NCBI GenBank assembly: GCA_016844935.1
Contig: JAERTK010000316.1
Location: 1 to 64,000, forward strand
Source: Desulfobacteraceae bacterium
GTDB taxonomy: Bacteria; Desulfobacterota; DSM-4660; Desulfatiglandales; Desulfatiglandaceae
Reading direction: 5' to 3'
Length of the DNA: 64,000 nucleotides
This document shows, piece by piece, positions 8,488-19,239 of the stretch (the first letter of the stretch is position 1; each line of letters opens with the position of its first letter). The position numbers and the translations under genes were made by a program. The notes beneath the pieces were generated by a model. It saw only the letters and a program-made list of their open reading frames with translations, did no database searches and was not told where the DNA came from.

Positions 8488-9083
8488 TCCGCGTCATAGG
8501 CAAGAAAGGACAAGCATCCCTGATTCTCGGCATGGCACTGCTGTTTTTGATTACTTTATGCGGTGTCGCTTTTGCGAGCGGCGGCGGGGGTAATAGTCAC
8601 GACCAGATGTTGAACCTTCTCTATCGTATCCTCAATTTCACCCTTTTGGTGATCATCCTGGTTGTGGTGGTCAAAAAGACTTCCATGCTGCGGTTTTTTG
8701 GAGAGCGCAGGGATGAAATCAAGGAAAAACTTGAGGCGTTGACAAAAGAGCGTCAAATTGCCGAAAGCCGCAGCCGGGAGCTTGAGACAAAACTTGGGGA
8801 GTTTGAAGTTCAGAAAAAGGAGATCCTCGAACAGTTCAGGGTGGAAGGCGCCAAGGAAAAAGCGCGAATTGTCGCCGAAGCCCGGGAGCGGGCAGCGCAA
8901 CTTATCAGCCAGGCTGACCACACCATTGAGCGTGAGATTCTAGGTGCCACTGAAAGGTTGAAACAGGAAGTGGTTGAAATGGCGGCCCTACGGGCGGAAG
9001 AAATTATCGCCAAAGGGATAAATGACAGCGACCAGGACCACTTGGTGGATGAATTCATTAAAAGCGTGGAGAAACTACATTGA
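8484..9083 (+). CDS. atpF: F-type ATP synthase subunit b
   Basis: The second stator subunit, 199 residues. An N-terminal hydrophobic segment with signal-peptide character (LILGMALLFLITLCGVAFA) is followed by a second helix (LLYRILNFTLLVIILVVVV) and a long coiled coil rich in E, K and R. An extra N-terminal hydrophobic stretch is common in deltaproteobacterial b subunits. It partners with b' to link F1 to the membrane part. The stop overlaps the TTG start of atpH. Confidence 0.93.
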   Translation: MIRVIGKKGQASLILGMALLFLITLCGVAFASGGGGNSHDQMLNLLYRILNFTLLVIILVVVVKKTSMLRFFGERRDEIKEKLEALTKERQIAESRSRELETKLGEFEVQKKEILEQFRVEGAKEKARIVAEARERAAQLISQADHTIEREILGATERLKQEVVEMAALRAEEIIAKGINDSDQDHLVDEFIKSVEKLH

Positions 9084-9631
9084 CCGGTTCAAAGATTTCC
9101 AAAAGATATGCAAAAGCGCTGCTCAGTCTGGGGCAGGAAGACGGGAATTATGGGGCATACGGTGAGAACCTGAAAGAATTCGCGGGGCTCTGCGCGGATA
9201 ACCCGGAGTTCAGCAAGGCCATCGGCAATCCGGTATTTTCCGTGGAAGATCGAAAAAAGGTGTTGAATGCGGTGTTGGAGGAGAGCGCCTTTGCGGATCT
9301 TGTCAAAAACTTTCTAAGGCTTCTCCTGGATAACAACAGGATAGGCGGCATCGAAGACGTTTCAGCCTATTACACGCAACTCACCGATGAGATTTCAAAC
9401 ATTATCCGCGCCGAAATCGTTACGGCACGACCGTTGAAAGACGAAGTAATGGACAAACTGGATGTTGTCCTTTCAAAAATTACGTCTAAGACGGTGAAAG
9501 CAAAAGTTGAAGAAGATGAGTCTCTCATCGGGGGGCTTGTCGTAAAAATAGGTGATTTGGTATTGGATGGCAGTGTCAGGGCACAGCTGGAAGGCCTAAA
9601 AGAATCATTAAAGAGGGGTGAATATAACTAA
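9080..9631 (+). CDS. atpH: F-type ATP synthase subunit delta
   Basis: A 183-residue F1 delta subunit that caps the alpha3beta3 head and holds the b stalk. Family marks are [11 protein letters not shown] at the start, the helical bundle with [13 protein letters not shown], and the C-terminal [29 protein letters not shown]. Translation most likely begins at TTG 9080, inside the atpF stop region. The stop overlaps the first base of the atpA start. Confidence 0.94.
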   Translation: MTGSKISKRYAKALLSLGQEDGNYGAYGENLKEFAGLCADNPEFSKAIGNPVFSVEDRKKVLNAVLEESAFADLVKNFLRLLLDNNRIGGIEDVSAYYTQLTDEISNIIRAEIVTARPLKDEVMDKLDVVLSKITSKTVKAKVEEDESLIGGLVVKIGDLVLDGSVRAQLEGLKESLKRGEYN

Positions 9632-11145
9632 TGGAGATCAGAGCTGCAGAAATAAGTGATATAATCCGGGGCCAGATTAAAGACTACGAGAAGAAGGTCG
9701 AAGTAAGTGAGACCGGAAGCGTATTGTCTGTGGGTGATGGTATCGCTCGCGTGTACGGGATTGAGAAGGCCATGGCCATGGAGATGGTGGAGTTCTCCGG
9801 AGGCATCTTTGGCCTTTGCCTTAATCTGGAAGAAGATAACGTGGGTGTCGCAATTATGGGCGATGACTCCAAAATTAAAGAGGGTGATACGGTCAAGAGA
9901 ACCGGCAAGATTGCTGAAATCCCTGTTGGGGAAGCGGTTCTCGGGCGCGTTATTGATGCGGTGGGGCAGCCCCTTGACGGTAAGGGACCCATTGAAGCAA
10001 CCGAATTCAATCGGCTTGAGGTGGTCGCACCGGGCGTTATCGACCGTCAATCCGTTTCCGAGCCCCTTTACACAGGCATCAAGGCCATTGATGCCATGAC
10101 ACCGGTGGGGCGCGGCCAGCGTGAATTGATCATCGGTGACCGGCAGATTGGTAAAACGGCCATCTGTGTTGATGCCATCATCAATCAGAAAGATACGGAT
10201 GTCTACTGTATTTATGTGGCGACGGGACAGAAAAAATCGACCGTAGCCCAGGTGGTTGACATTCTGGAAAAACATGGTGCCATGGAATACACAACCGTTG
10301 TGGCGGCCTGTGCCAGCGATCCCGCAACCCAGCAGTTTATTTCTCCCTATGCCGGATGCGCCATCGGCGAATACTATCGTGACCAGGGAAAACATGCCCT
10401 GATTATCTACGACGATCTTTCAAAACAAGCGACAGCCTATCGACAGGTCTCCCTTCTGCTCAGACGTCCCCCTGGACGTGAGGCGTTTCCCGGAGATATT
10501 TTTTACAACCATTCCAGGCTTCTTGAGCGTGCCGCCAAAGTGAATGATAAACTGGGTGCGGGTTCCCTGACGGCCCTGCCCATTATTGAAACCCAGGCAG
10601 GTGACGTTTCCGCCTATATCCCGACCAACGTTATTTCCATTACAGATGGTCAGGTTTATCTGGAGCCCAATCTGTTTTTCTCCGGCGTGCGCCCGGCCAT
10701 TAATGTGGGCCTGTCCGTTTCCCGGGTGGGGGGTGCCGCCCAGACCAAGGCCATGAGAAAGGTTGCCGGTTCTCTGAAACTGGACATGGCCCAGTTCCGT
10801 GAGTTGGAGGCGTTTGCCGCTTTCGGCAGCGATCTGGATAAAGCCACATTGCAGCAGCTCGATCGAGGTCGAAGGCTGGTGGAAATTTTGAAGCAGCCAC
10901 AGTTTCAGCCCATGAGTGCCGAGAAAGAGGTGGCGATCCTGTTTGCTGGTTCGAACGGTTTTCTCGACAAGTGGCCTGAAAATGCCGCTCTTGAATATGA
11001 AAAACAGATGCTTGAATTCATGGGCAGCAAATACGCCGATGTTCTGGCGGATATCAAGGAAAAGGGTGATATTTCAGAGGAGACGGACGGCAAAATGAAA
11101 AAGGCCCTGGAAGAATTTGAGGGAATTTTTCAACCCGAGGCCTGA
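9631..11145 (+). CDS. atpA: F-type ATP synthase subunit alpha
   Basis: A 504-residue non-catalytic nucleotide-binding subunit of F1. It has Walker [10 protein letters not shown], the motif [12 protein letters not shown] and the signature [17 protein letters not shown]. Length and motifs are standard, and no key residue is missing. It starts one base into the atpH stop, so coupling is likely. Confidence 0.98.
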   Translation: MEIRAAEISDIIRGQIKDYEKKVEVSETGSVLSVGDGIARVYGIEKAMAMEMVEFSGGIFGLCLNLEEDNVGVAIMGDDSKIKEGDTVKRTGKIAEIPVGEAVLGRVIDAVGQPLDGKGPIEATEFNRLEVVAPGVIDRQSVSEPLYTGIKAIDAMTPVGRGQRELIIGDRQIGKTAICVDAIINQKDTDVYCIYVATGQKKSTVAQVVDILEKHGAMEYTTVVAACASDPATQQFISPYAGCAIGEYYRDQGKHALIIYDDLSKQATAYRQVSLLLRRPPGREAFPGDIFYNHSRLLERAAKVNDKLGAGSLTALPIIETQAGDVSAYIPTNVISITDGQVYLEPNLFFSGVRPAINVGLSVSRVGGAAQTKAMRKVAGSLKLDMAQFRELEAFAAFGSDLDKATLQQLDRGRRLVEILKQPQFQPMSAEKEVAILFAGSNGFLDKWPENAALEYEKQMLEFMGSKYADVLADIKEKGDISEETDGKMKKALEEFEGIFQPEA

Positions 11146-11211
11146 TGCGCCCTATTGTTCAGAATATGAAATGGACGATAAACTTCAGATAAATAGAGAG
11201 AGAAAGGCCAC

Positions 11212-12090
11212 ATGGCAACCTTAAGTGATATTCAGAGGAAGATAGGCGCTGTAAAGAAAACGCGGCAAATTACCAAAGCCATGAATATGGTTGCTGCCGC
11301 CAAACTTCGTGGCGCCCAGATGAAAATGGAGAGCTTTGAGCCTTACGCGACCAAGTTTGCGGAAGTGCTTGGGAATCTGGCAAGCCGGATTGAGTCTGAC
11401 ATTCATCCCCTGCTGGTGAAAAAGGAGAAGGTTTCCCGGGTGGAGCTGTTGCATTTCTCAGGGGATAAAGGTCTTTGCGGCAGTTTCAATGCAAACCTGT
11501 TCAACCGGGCTGAAAAGTGGGTAAAAGAAGAAAAGGATGATGGCGTTGATTTGGCCCTGACCACCGTTGGAAAACGGGGACGCGATTATTTTAAAAAGAG
11601 AGGGTATGATCTTATCGAAAGCCATATCAATGCATACGGGAGCGTTGATATCTCCTTTGTGAATCAAATCAGCAGAGGCATGATCGATCGGTATCTTACA
11701 GACGAGGTGGATGCCGTTTATATGATTTACAGCCGTTTTCTCGGCATGGGCAAGCAGGTGCCCACATTGGTCAAATTGATTCCCGTTGAGCCGCCTGTGG
11801 CTGAAGCGGAAGAAGCGTCAGGGGGGGAAGCAGAGTATCTTTGCGAGCCGGACCCTGAAGGGCTTTTGATCGAACTTTTACCCAAACATATTAATGTGCA
11901 AATTTATAATGCATTTCTGCAAAACGAAACAAGCGAGCATGCCGCGCGTATGGCTGCCATGGACAATGCTTCGAGGAATTGTGACGATCTTGTGGAAAGT
12001 CTTACCCTTGCTTACAATAAAGCACGACAGGCGGCTGTTACTGCTGAACTGATGGACATTGTAGGTGGCGCCGCCGCCTTGAAGGGATAA
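11212..12090 (+). CDS. atpG: F-type ATP synthase subunit gamma
   Basis: The rotary shaft of F1, 292 residues. The N-terminal helix begins DIQRKIGAVKKTRQITKAMNMVAAAKLR and the C-terminal helix includes RMAAMDNASRNCDDLVESLTLAYNKARQAAVTAELMDIVGGA; both are diagnostic. SDKGLCG appears here as GDKGLCGSFN. A 66-base gap separates it from atpA. Confidence 0.97.
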   Translation: MATLSDIQRKIGAVKKTRQITKAMNMVAAAKLRGAQMKMESFEPYATKFAEVLGNLASRIESDIHPLLVKKEKVSRVELLHFSGDKGLCGSFNANLFNRAEKWVKEEKDDGVDLALTTVGKRGRDYFKKRGYDLIESHINAYGSVDISFVNQISRGMIDRYLTDEVDAVYMIYSRFLGMGKQVPTLVKLIPVEPPVAEAEEASGGEAEYLCEPDPEGLLIELLPKHINVQIYNAFLQNETSEHAARMAAMDNASRNCDDLVESLTLAYNKARQAAVTAELMDIVGGAAALKG

Positions 12091-12108
12091 CGGTTTTAAC
12101 CATACTAA

Positions 12109-13536
<1,428 letters not shown>

Positions 13537-13551
13537 CAGAGGGGATAATCC

Positions 13552-13962
13552 ATGGGAAAGTTAAATCTGGAAGTTGTTACCCCTGAGAAGGTGATGGTGA
13601 GTCAGGAGGTGGACATTGTTGTCGCCCCCGGGACCATGGGTGAGTTCGGCGTTTTGGAGGGGCACGTTCCCTTTTTGTCAGGAATTGAGCCGGGTGAATT
13701 GCGGTTCTCCAGTGGGAGTCAGACTGAACGGTTCCTGGTGACGACGGGGTTTTCCGAAGTTTCCGACGACAAGGTATCGATTTTGGTGGATGCTGCTGAA
13801 AAGGCCACGGAAATTGATTTGGATCGCGCTCGAAAGTCCATGGAAAGGGCTAAAGAAAGACTTGCCGCGGATCGAGGTGGTGAAGATGTGGACTTTTTGA
13901 GGGCTGAAGCAGCTCTTAAACGCGCCATTGTTCGCATTAGAATTTCTGAAAAGAAAATTTAA
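13552..13962 (+). CDS. atpC: F-type ATP synthase subunit epsilon
   Basis: A 136-residue epsilon subunit that couples gamma to the c-ring and can inhibit ATP hydrolysis. The N-terminal beta sandwich (LNLEVVTPEKVMVSQEVDIVVAPGTMGEFGVLEGHVPFLS) and the C-terminal helical pair are both present. It is the last gene of the operon and is followed after about 20 bases by a strong terminator. Confidence 0.96.
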   Translation: MGKLNLEVVTPEKVMVSQEVDIVVAPGTMGEFGVLEGHVPFLSGIEPGELRFSSGSQTERFLVTTGFSEVSDDKVSILVDAAEKATEIDLDRARKSMERAKERLAADRGGEDVDFLRAEAALKRAIVRIRISEKKI

Positions 13963-13980
13963 TAAAAGAATACCGAACAA

Positions 13981-14015
13981 AAAAAGGCAAGCGGAATTCC
14001 GCTTGCCTTTTTTTA
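13981..14015 (+). terminator. Rho-independent terminator of the ATP synthase operon
   Basis: The arms AAGGCAAGCGG and CCGCTTGCCTT pair perfectly around an AATT loop, and a run of seven T follows. A matching A run on the 5' side makes it bidirectional in principle. It directly follows atpC. Confidence 0.93.
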
Positions 14016-14191
14016 TGTATTGACCTTTCTCCATTTCAACGATAGTATAAACGCGGTGTTGATCTAAAATCTCTCGGTTGATCTGAAATCTCTCGGTTGT
14101 TCAAAAAATCGAGGTGTTCGTGATCTCCGCTGTTGTTTCTAATATTTCTGTCCTTCTTTGCATATTGGGTTTTGAAGAGGTTTGGGTGTCT

Positions 14192-14473
14192 ATGGAAACA
14201 GAAGTTGATAATAAACAATATAATGTATGGGAGTCTCCAAATTCCGAAGACGAGACGGACCAGTTTCAGTTGCTTGAGGCAAAAGTCGATAGCCTTATTG
14301 AAAAAACTGTGGCGTTAAAAACTGAAAATGAGGCTCTTGGAGAGAAATTGCGGATAGAAGAGGGGAAGGTCTCCGATTTAAACAACAAAATAGAGGAACT
14401 GAACTCCGGCAGAAATGACGCCAAACAAAAGATCATGTCCCTTCTTGAAAAAATGGAACAGGTCCCCAGTTAG
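14192..14473 (+). CDS. Short coiled-coil protein, ZapB-like
   Basis: About 93 residues, almost all one coiled coil: FQLLEAKVDSLIEKTVALKTENEALGEKLRIEEGKVSDLNNKIEELN. Size, heptad pattern and position directly before zapA match the ZapB-type cell-division proteins that bridge FtsZ rings through ZapA. Coiled coils are weak evidence on their own, so the call leans on context. ATG 14192 with GAAGAGG upstream is preferred over GTG/TTG codons that would add a poorly coding N-terminus. Confidence 0.65.
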   Translation: METEVDNKQYNVWESPNSEDETDQFQLLEAKVDSLIEKTVALKTENEALGEKLRIEEGKVSDLNNKIEELNSGRNDAKQKIMSLLEKMEQVPS

Positions 14474-14508
14474 GCCCTTGTTTCTAAAATTTTCGGTTGA
14501 GTTTTGTG

Positions 14509-14787
14509 ATGGAAAATCCAATTAGAATCAGGATCCTGGACAATGAATACCTGCTGAGAAGTGATGAAAACCCTGAGCAGGTTAATGAAATTGCGAAACT
14601 GGTTAATGATAAGTTGGATGAGGTTAGAAAGAACTCCGATAAGCTCTCCGAAGGAAAAACTGCGATTCTGGTTGCTTTTGATATCGCTGGTGATTACCTC
14701 CGACTGCTCAAAGAAAATGATGTTAAGCTTCGAGATGTGCAGGATCGTTGCCGGTTAATGAATCGGCAGATTGAAAGGTTGGAATAG
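14509..14787 (+). CDS. zapA: Cell division protein ZapA
   Basis: A 92-residue ZapA. The globular head (IRIRILDNEYLLRSDENPEQVNEIAKLVNDKLDEV) is followed by the tetramerising coiled coil (LLKENDVKLRDVQDRCRLMNRQIERL). ZapA bundles FtsZ filaments at the division site. ATG 14509 is chosen over the upstream TTG 14497 and GTG 14506. It follows the ZapB-like gene by 35 bases. Confidence 0.87.
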   Translation: MENPIRIRILDNEYLLRSDENPEQVNEIAKLVNDKLDEVRKNSDKLSEGKTAILVAFDIAGDYLRLLKENDVKLRDVQDRCRLMNRQIERLE

Positions 14788-14863
14788 CATATCTGTTACA
14801 TTTCCGCCCTTGTCGGGCCGTTGTCCGTTTTGTGAGTACGGTCCCTTCAGGGTGATTACGACG

Positions 14864-14889
14864 CCCGATTCATCTGATCGGGATTTTTA
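14864..14889 (+). terminator. Possible terminator after zapA
   Basis: CCCGAT at 14864-14869 pairs with ATCGGG at 14877-14882 around a seven-base loop and is followed by A and five T. The stem is short, so efficiency is doubtful. Confidence 0.45.
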
Positions 14890-15134
14890 TATATATGAGG
14901 GTTTGGGAACACTCGGGAAAACACGCTTTACGTGATGATATATACTAAATCAAACGAGATTATCGTGAATGTTGCTCTGAGATGGTGAGATAGGTTTGAC
15001 TATGATCTCAAGATGGGATTTTATGTGCCTGTCTGCGTGTATGGCAATGGCGTAAAGGTTCGTTTTAACTGTCTATATTTTGATTCTAGATTTTCCCCTT
15101 TCTTCCCCTTTTTTTCCCTCAGATAATTGTGTGC

Positions 15135-15270
15135 TGTAAGCGGTTATTTTTGCTGAAGGCTGTGTGTGTGAGCCCTTGCGGGTGAAGGTGCGTAAACTTT
15201 TCGCACCCTTGATTCTCTTTGTGCTTGCTACACATCAGTTTTCAAAGTCTTGAAGCAAATAACCTCCATA
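15135..15270 (+). ncRNA. Candidate structured RNA between zapA and rny (possibly 6S-like)
   Basis: GGTTATTTTTGCT at 15142-15154 pairs with AGCAAATAACC at 15254-15264 (one small bulge), closing about 120 bases. Inside, CTGTGTGT near 15160 can pair with ACACATCAG near 15230, and AAGGTGCG/CGCACCCTT at 15185-15210 form a terminal hairpin. A long broken helix with a central open part is the general plan of 6S RNA, whose gene lies downstream of zapA in many proteobacteria. No conserved 6S primary motif was confirmed, so a leader element of rny is an equal alternative. Confidence 0.3.
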
Positions 15271-15302
15271 TATGCTGAATTTCGGGATCGGGATAATAAA
15301 TT

Positions 15303-16865
15303 ATGAGCTCATTGTATATGATAGTGATAGGCGGCGCAGGGCTGATTGTTGGAATCCTTTGTGGCTTTCTGGCTAGAAAAAAGCTGGTCGAGAGTCGGAT
15401 TCAAGCCATCGAAGAATACTCAAGGAAGGTTTTGGCTGAAGCCCAGAAAGAAGCCAAGACAACGAAACGGGAGGCAGAACTCCAAGCCAAGGACACCTTG
15501 TACCAGATGAAGGTGGAATTTGAAAAGGAGAGCAAAGAAAAGAAAGATCAAGTATCGGCTCAGGAGAAGCGCCTGCATGGTAAGGAAGCCAATATCGATC
15601 GCAAAATTGAGCAACTTGAAAAACGGGAAGATCGGATTACTGAAAAAGAAAAATCCATCAGTAGAAATGAGCGGGAAGTTAAGAAAAAGGAAGCGGAATT
15701 TGACAATCTTATTGCCAAACAGAGAATTCAGTTGGAAAATATCGCCGGCATGTCTGGGGAAGAGGCAAAACAGCTTCTGGTAAAGTCCATGGAGATGGAG
15801 GCCAAGCACGATGCCGCAAAAATGATCCGACGTATCGAAAATGAAACGAAAGCTGAAGCAGACCGAAAAGCGCAGGAAATTATTGCACTGGCCGTCAAAA
15901 GATACTCCGGAGATTATGCTGCTGAGAAAATTGTGTCTGTTGTGAACCTCCCCGGCGAAGAGATGAAAGGCCGAATTATCGGGAGAGAGGGGCGAAACAT
16001 CCGGGCTATCGAAGCAGCGACCGGAATTGATCTGATTATAGACGACACGCCTGAGGCGGTCATTTTGTCGGGTTTCAATCCGGTGAGGAGACAGATTGCG
16101 AAAGTATCCCTGGAGCGGTTGATTGAAGATGGCCGAATCCATCCGGCGCGAATCGAAGAGATTGTGGCCAAGGCGACCAAAGAAATTGAAAACAGCATGA
16201 AAGAGGCTGGTGAGCAGGCCACCTTTGATGTGGGGGTGCATGGGATTAATCATGAACTGGTCAAGCTCATCGGGCGTCTGAAGTACCGATCGAGTTATGC
16301 CCAGAATGTTCTGCAGCATTCCATGGAAGTGAGCTTCCTTTGTGGTATTATGGCCGCAGAATTGGGCCTCAACGTGAAACAGGCGAAACGTGCCGGTCTG
16401 CTCCATGATATTGGAAAGGCCGTTGATCATGAAGTTGAAGGGCCCCATGCCATGATTGGCGCGGATCTGGCGAGGCGCCACGGTGAATCGAACCTGGTGG
16501 TCCACGCCATCGAGGCGCACCATGAGGATGTGGAGATGACGTCTGTTCTGGATGTGCTGGTTCAGGCATCTGACACCCTTTCCGGCGCTCGGCCCGGCGC
16601 CCGCCAGGAAATGCTTGAAAGCTATGTGAAAAGACTTGAAAAACTGGAAAAAATTGCCACATCATTTCGCGGTGTAACCAAGTCCTTTGCCATTCAGGCT
16701 GGTCGTGAGATTCGAATCATGGTGGAAGGCAAAATCGTCAGTGATGATCAGTCCAACGTGCTTTGCAGGGATATTGCAAAGAAAATCGAGAAAGAGCTTA
16801 CCTATCCCGGACAGATCAGGGTCATCGTAATCCGTGAGACCCGTGCTGTCAGCTACGCCAAATAG
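15303..16865 (+). CDS. rny: Ribonuclease Y
   Basis: A 520-residue membrane-anchored endoribonuclease that starts mRNA decay. It has an N-terminal anchor helix ([21 protein letters not shown]), a long coiled coil to about residue 200, a KH domain ([33 protein letters not shown]) and an HD domain ([26 protein letters not shown]). Full family length and all motifs are present. The following 430 bases are non-coding. Confidence 0.97.
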   Translation: MSSLYMIVIGGAGLIVGILCGFLARKKLVESRIQAIEEYSRKVLAEAQKEAKTTKREAELQAKDTLYQMKVEFEKESKEKKDQVSAQEKRLHGKEANIDRKIEQLEKREDRITEKEKSISRNEREVKKKEAEFDNLIAKQRIQLENIAGMSGEEAKQLLVKSMEMEAKHDAAKMIRRIENETKAEADRKAQEIIALAVKRYSGDYAAEKIVSVVNLPGEEMKGRIIGREGRNIRAIEAATGIDLIIDDTPEAVILSGFNPVRRQIAKVSLERLIEDGRIHPARIEEIVAKATKEIENSMKEAGEQATFDVGVHGINHELVKLIGRLKYRSSYAQNVLQHSMEVSFLCGIMAAELGLNVKQAKRAGLLHDIGKAVDHEVEGPHAMIGADLARRHGESNLVVHAIEAHHEDVEMTSVLDVLVQASDTLSGARPGARQEMLESYVKRLEKLEKIATSFRGVTKSFAIQAGREIRIMVEGKIVSDDQSNVLCRDIAKKIEKELTYPGQIRVIVIRETRAVSYAK

Positions 16866-16989
16866 TGCCCACCCACAAATGGCCAATTTTCCCGATTTTG
16901 GCGTCAGTCTCAAACAATTTGTCCAATTCAATGTCAGCGGAGAAAAGCACGATTTCTTCATTTCGAGCTGTTACGGAAGACGAATTTCC

Positions 16990-17018
16990 TTGCACAACGA
17001 AATTATCGCAGCTATAAT
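16990..17018 (+). promoter_or_regulatory. Sigma70-type promoter upstream of the receiver/TRAP genes
   Basis: TTGCAC at 16990-16995 (four of six) and a perfect TATAAT at 17013-17018 are separated by exactly 17 bases. Transcription from here would give a leader of about 280 bases before the receiver start at 17303. Confidence 0.6.
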
Positions 17019-17178
17019 GTAGCTCTATTGCAGCCATGTCTGAGAGACATCTACTGTTTGGGCCCAGGTTTTCCGGAAGGTGGTTTTTTTATCCACCGTC
17101 TCACTATCCAGGCTCAGAACCGTTTCGGATTTATTTGTGCAATAATGTCATTTATATGAGGAGCAAGTTGGTTTTGCC

Positions 17179-17207
17179 TTGACAGGCGACTAATACTCTC
17201 CTAATCT
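17179..17207 (+). promoter_or_regulatory. Second, weaker candidate promoter for the receiver gene
   Basis: A perfect TTGACA at 17179-17184 is followed after 17 bases by TAATCT, a three-of-six -10. It is closer to the receiver start and would give a leader of about 90 bases. Confidence 0.35.
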
Positions 17208-17302
17208 TCAAATGGCCGGAAAGTCCCTGTTTGAGTCACTCCATGTTTGTTTTCCGGCTGATGATGTGGAATCGGTCGCTGTTTCTGAAAGGAGGGGTGG
17301 TA

Positions 17303-17860
17303 ATGTCGAGAACGAAGTCCTATTTGGAAGGGATGCGAATCCTGGCTGTGGATGATGAAGAAGACGTTCTTGATACGATTGAGGAAGACCTGGAATTTTC
17401 ACACGTGGACAAGGCCTCCGATTACCATATGGCCAAAGAGAAAATCGAGAAAGAAAAATATGATCTGGCCATCCTGGATATTATGGGCGTTGATGGGTTG
17501 AATCTTCTCCAGGACACGGTTGCCAAAGGTATCCCCACCGTTATGTTAACCGCCCATGCCATGAATGCGGATACGCTGATGACATCCATTCAGAGGGGTG
17601 CTATTTCTTTTTTGCCCAAGGAAAAACTGGCGGAGCTGGAAGCGTTGCTGGCGTATATTCTTGAAGCCCATCATTCTGGGAAACCCACCTGGAAACTCCT
17701 CTTTGAAGAGCTTGGGGAGCATTTTGACGAAAAATTTGGACCGGGCTGGCAAGAAAAGAATGGCGATTTCTGGTCCAAGTTCAATCAAACCTACAGTGTC
17801 AGCAAAGGGATTCAAACCCGTTTGATGCATGACCGCGAGGTTTTGTCGAAGGGTGTTTGA
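17303..17860 (+). CDS. Response regulator receiver protein with C-terminal extension
   Basis: A 185-residue protein with a receiver domain in residues 10-125: acidic pocket VDDEED, phospho-acceptor in LAILDIMG, TAHA for the switch threonine and PKEKL for the lysine. The remaining 60 residues are aromatic- and charge-rich (WKLLFEELGEHFDEKFGPGW) and match no output domain I know. ATG 17303 follows a perfect GGAGGGG, so the longer frame from 17231 is rejected. It precedes the TRAP genes by 240 bases and may regulate or sense for them; no cognate kinase is adjacent. Confidence 0.85.
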   Translation: MSRTKSYLEGMRILAVDDEEDVLDTIEEDLEFSHVDKASDYHMAKEKIEKEKYDLAILDIMGVDGLNLLQDTVAKGIPTVMLTAHAMNADTLMTSIQRGAISFLPKEKLAELEALLAYILEAHHSGKPTWKLLFEELGEHFDEKFGPGWQEKNGDFWSKFNQTYSVSKGIQTRLMHDREVLSKGV

Positions 17861-18099
17861 GCGATTCTTCCGGCGTGATGCAGGCACCGGAATAATTTTC
17901 TTTTCATACGTGTTGTAAGGCTTGTTTCAGCACAAACATTTTTTGCTCGAATGAGGTGGCAATGACTTCGAGCGTGTTTACTTGGTTTTTGAAAGGAGGT
18001 GAACTCTTCAAGAATTTTGAAAAACTGGATTGAGGTGCGTTGTGGCGTCTTGACCGGCTTGATGAAAAAGCGGTTCTATCAGAAAGGAGCAAGTGGGCG

Positions 18100-19182
18100 A
18101 TGAAAAAGCTATTTTTTGCTGTAATAGTGTGTCTGGTAGCGGTTGTGATGGTCTGTGGTGTGGGATGGGCGAAAAAGAAACCTTCCCTGGATAAATGGAA
18201 AGCAGCTTTCGATCCTTCCGGCGCAAAATATAAATGTATCGTTTCAAATGTCTCTCATCCCGTTATCAAAGGCGTTTTTGCCGGTTTTGCAATCAGAGAT
18301 GAGTTGTGGAAACGCACCAACGGTCAGATCTATCTCGATTACAAGCCTTTCTCCATGTTGGGTGGAGAGGTGGAAGTTTTAAACCAGCTCCAGATGGGCG
18401 CCATCCAGGGTATGAGTTGTAGCTCCGTTGCCGCCACCAACCTCGGCCCACGGTTCGGGCTCATCAACCTTCCTTTTCTCGTGGATTCCTTCGTAAAACT
18501 CGATAAATTTGTCAAAAGCGGTAAGATTTTCGACCATTACATGAACGCCATGGGTCACCAGGGGATCATGGGGCTGGATATTACCGGTTACGGCAATTAC
18601 GGATGGGCAACGACCATTCCTGTCAGGAATATCGCGGAAGCCAAAAAAGTGAAATTCAGAATTGCGGAAGCTGCCGTCAATAAGCTGCTCTACAAGGCAT
18701 GGGGTTTCAATCCCGTGGTCATGCCGTGGCCGGATGTTCCGGTTGCCCTGAAACAAGGGGTTATCACGGGCCTGGATCATACGCCCATGGTTTGCTACAT
18801 CACCAAAAAATTTGAAGTTGCAAAATATTTTACCCGCATCAATTATGCCCAAGGGTTGTTTATCTGGATCTTTAACAAAGCCTGGTTCAACAAACTGCCC
18901 GGTGACCTTCAAAAAACCTTCAAGGACGTGGTCCATGAGGTATGCGCCAAGATCCGTCAGGAGACCATCGTTCAGGAAGCATGGGCCATCAAAGAAGCCA
19001 AGGCCAAGGCCGGTGTGACCTTCATCGATCTGTCCGAAGCGGATATGGCAACCCTCCGAAAAGAAGGGAATTACGTCTACAAGGACTTTGCCCCCCAGAT
19101 CAACAGGCTTTATTCCGGCGACAAATATCGCCCCGAGAATTTCTTGAATGAAGTCCAGGTCTATCTGGATTATAAGCCGTAA
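18100..19182 (+). CDS. dctP: TRAP transporter substrate-binding protein (DctP family)
   Basis: A 360-residue periplasmic binding protein. A Sec signal peptide (KKLFFAVIVCLVAVVMVCGVGWA) precedes the mature domain. GGEVEVLNQLQMGAIQGMS, the helix-strand KVKFRIAEAAVNKLLYKAWGFNPVVMPWPDVPVALKQGVITGLD and the late FNKAWFNKLPGDLQKTF are typical of DctP proteins, which bind carboxylates through an arginine. The ATG at 18100 has AAAGGAG ten bases upstream. A short frame of 34 codons (17999-18103) ends over this ATG. Its substrate is not predictable, but the acyl-CoA ligase at the operon end points to an organic acid. Confidence 0.93.
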   Translation: MKKLFFAVIVCLVAVVMVCGVGWAKKKPSLDKWKAAFDPSGAKYKCIVSNVSHPVIKGVFAGFAIRDELWKRTNGQIYLDYKPFSMLGGEVEVLNQLQMGAIQGMSCSSVAATNLGPRFGLINLPFLVDSFVKLDKFVKSGKIFDHYMNAMGHQGIMGLDITGYGNYGWATTIPVRNIAEAKKVKFRIAEAAVNKLLYKAWGFNPVVMPWPDVPVALKQGVITGLDHTPMVCYITKKFEVAKYFTRINYAQGLFIWIFNKAWFNKLPGDLQKTFKDVVHEVCAKIRQETIVQEAWAIKEAKAKAGVTFIDLSEADMATLRKEGNYVYKDFAPQINRLYSGDKYRPENFLNEVQVYLDYKP

Positions 19183-19191
19183 ACCTGTCAT

Positions 19192-19227
19192 CGGCGGGGG
19201 GAGGTAACTCTTCCCGCCGTTTATTTT
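19192..19227 (+). terminator. Intercistronic GC hairpin after dctP
   Basis: CGGCGGG at 19192-19198 pairs with CCCGCCG at 19213-19219, followed by a T-rich run. Such hairpins behind a binding-protein gene often cause partial termination or protect the upstream message, giving more binding protein than membrane subunits. Confidence 0.6.
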
Positions 19228-19239
19228 TCGGGAGTTGAT

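Larger units (their letters stand above)
14788..15302. other. Long zapA-rny intergenic region
   Basis: A 515-base gap without protein gene. A hairpin CCGAT/ATCGG-type stem with short T tract lies at 14864-14889 and could end the zap transcript. The distal part (about 15135-15270) shows nested complementarity suggesting a structured RNA; see the separate entry. Pyrimidine-rich sequence fills 15085-15120. Confidence 0.6.
16866..17302. other. Intergenic region and long leader before the receiver gene
   Basis: A 437-base gap without a convincing gene. A 62-codon minus-strand frame (16849-17037) overlaps the rny stop and has no recognisable family. A strong promoter is at 16990-17018 and a weaker one at 17179-17207. 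A hairpin with GGTGG/CCACC arms lies near 17081-17098. Confidence 0.5.

Noticed and set aside
9628-10395. 255-codon minus-strand frame opposite atpA
   Set aside because: Shadow of atpA, which is complete on the plus strand.
15420-16523. 367-codon minus-strand frame inside rny
   Set aside because: It is the antisense shadow of a full-length, motif-complete rny gene and shows no family features.
16849-17037. 62-codon minus-strand frame after rny
   Set aside because: It overlaps the rny end, has no ribosome-binding site or family, and the region also holds a plus-strand promoter.
18379-19191. 270-codon minus-strand frame opposite dctP
   Set aside because: No recognisable motifs; dctP on the plus strand has signal peptide and family pattern.
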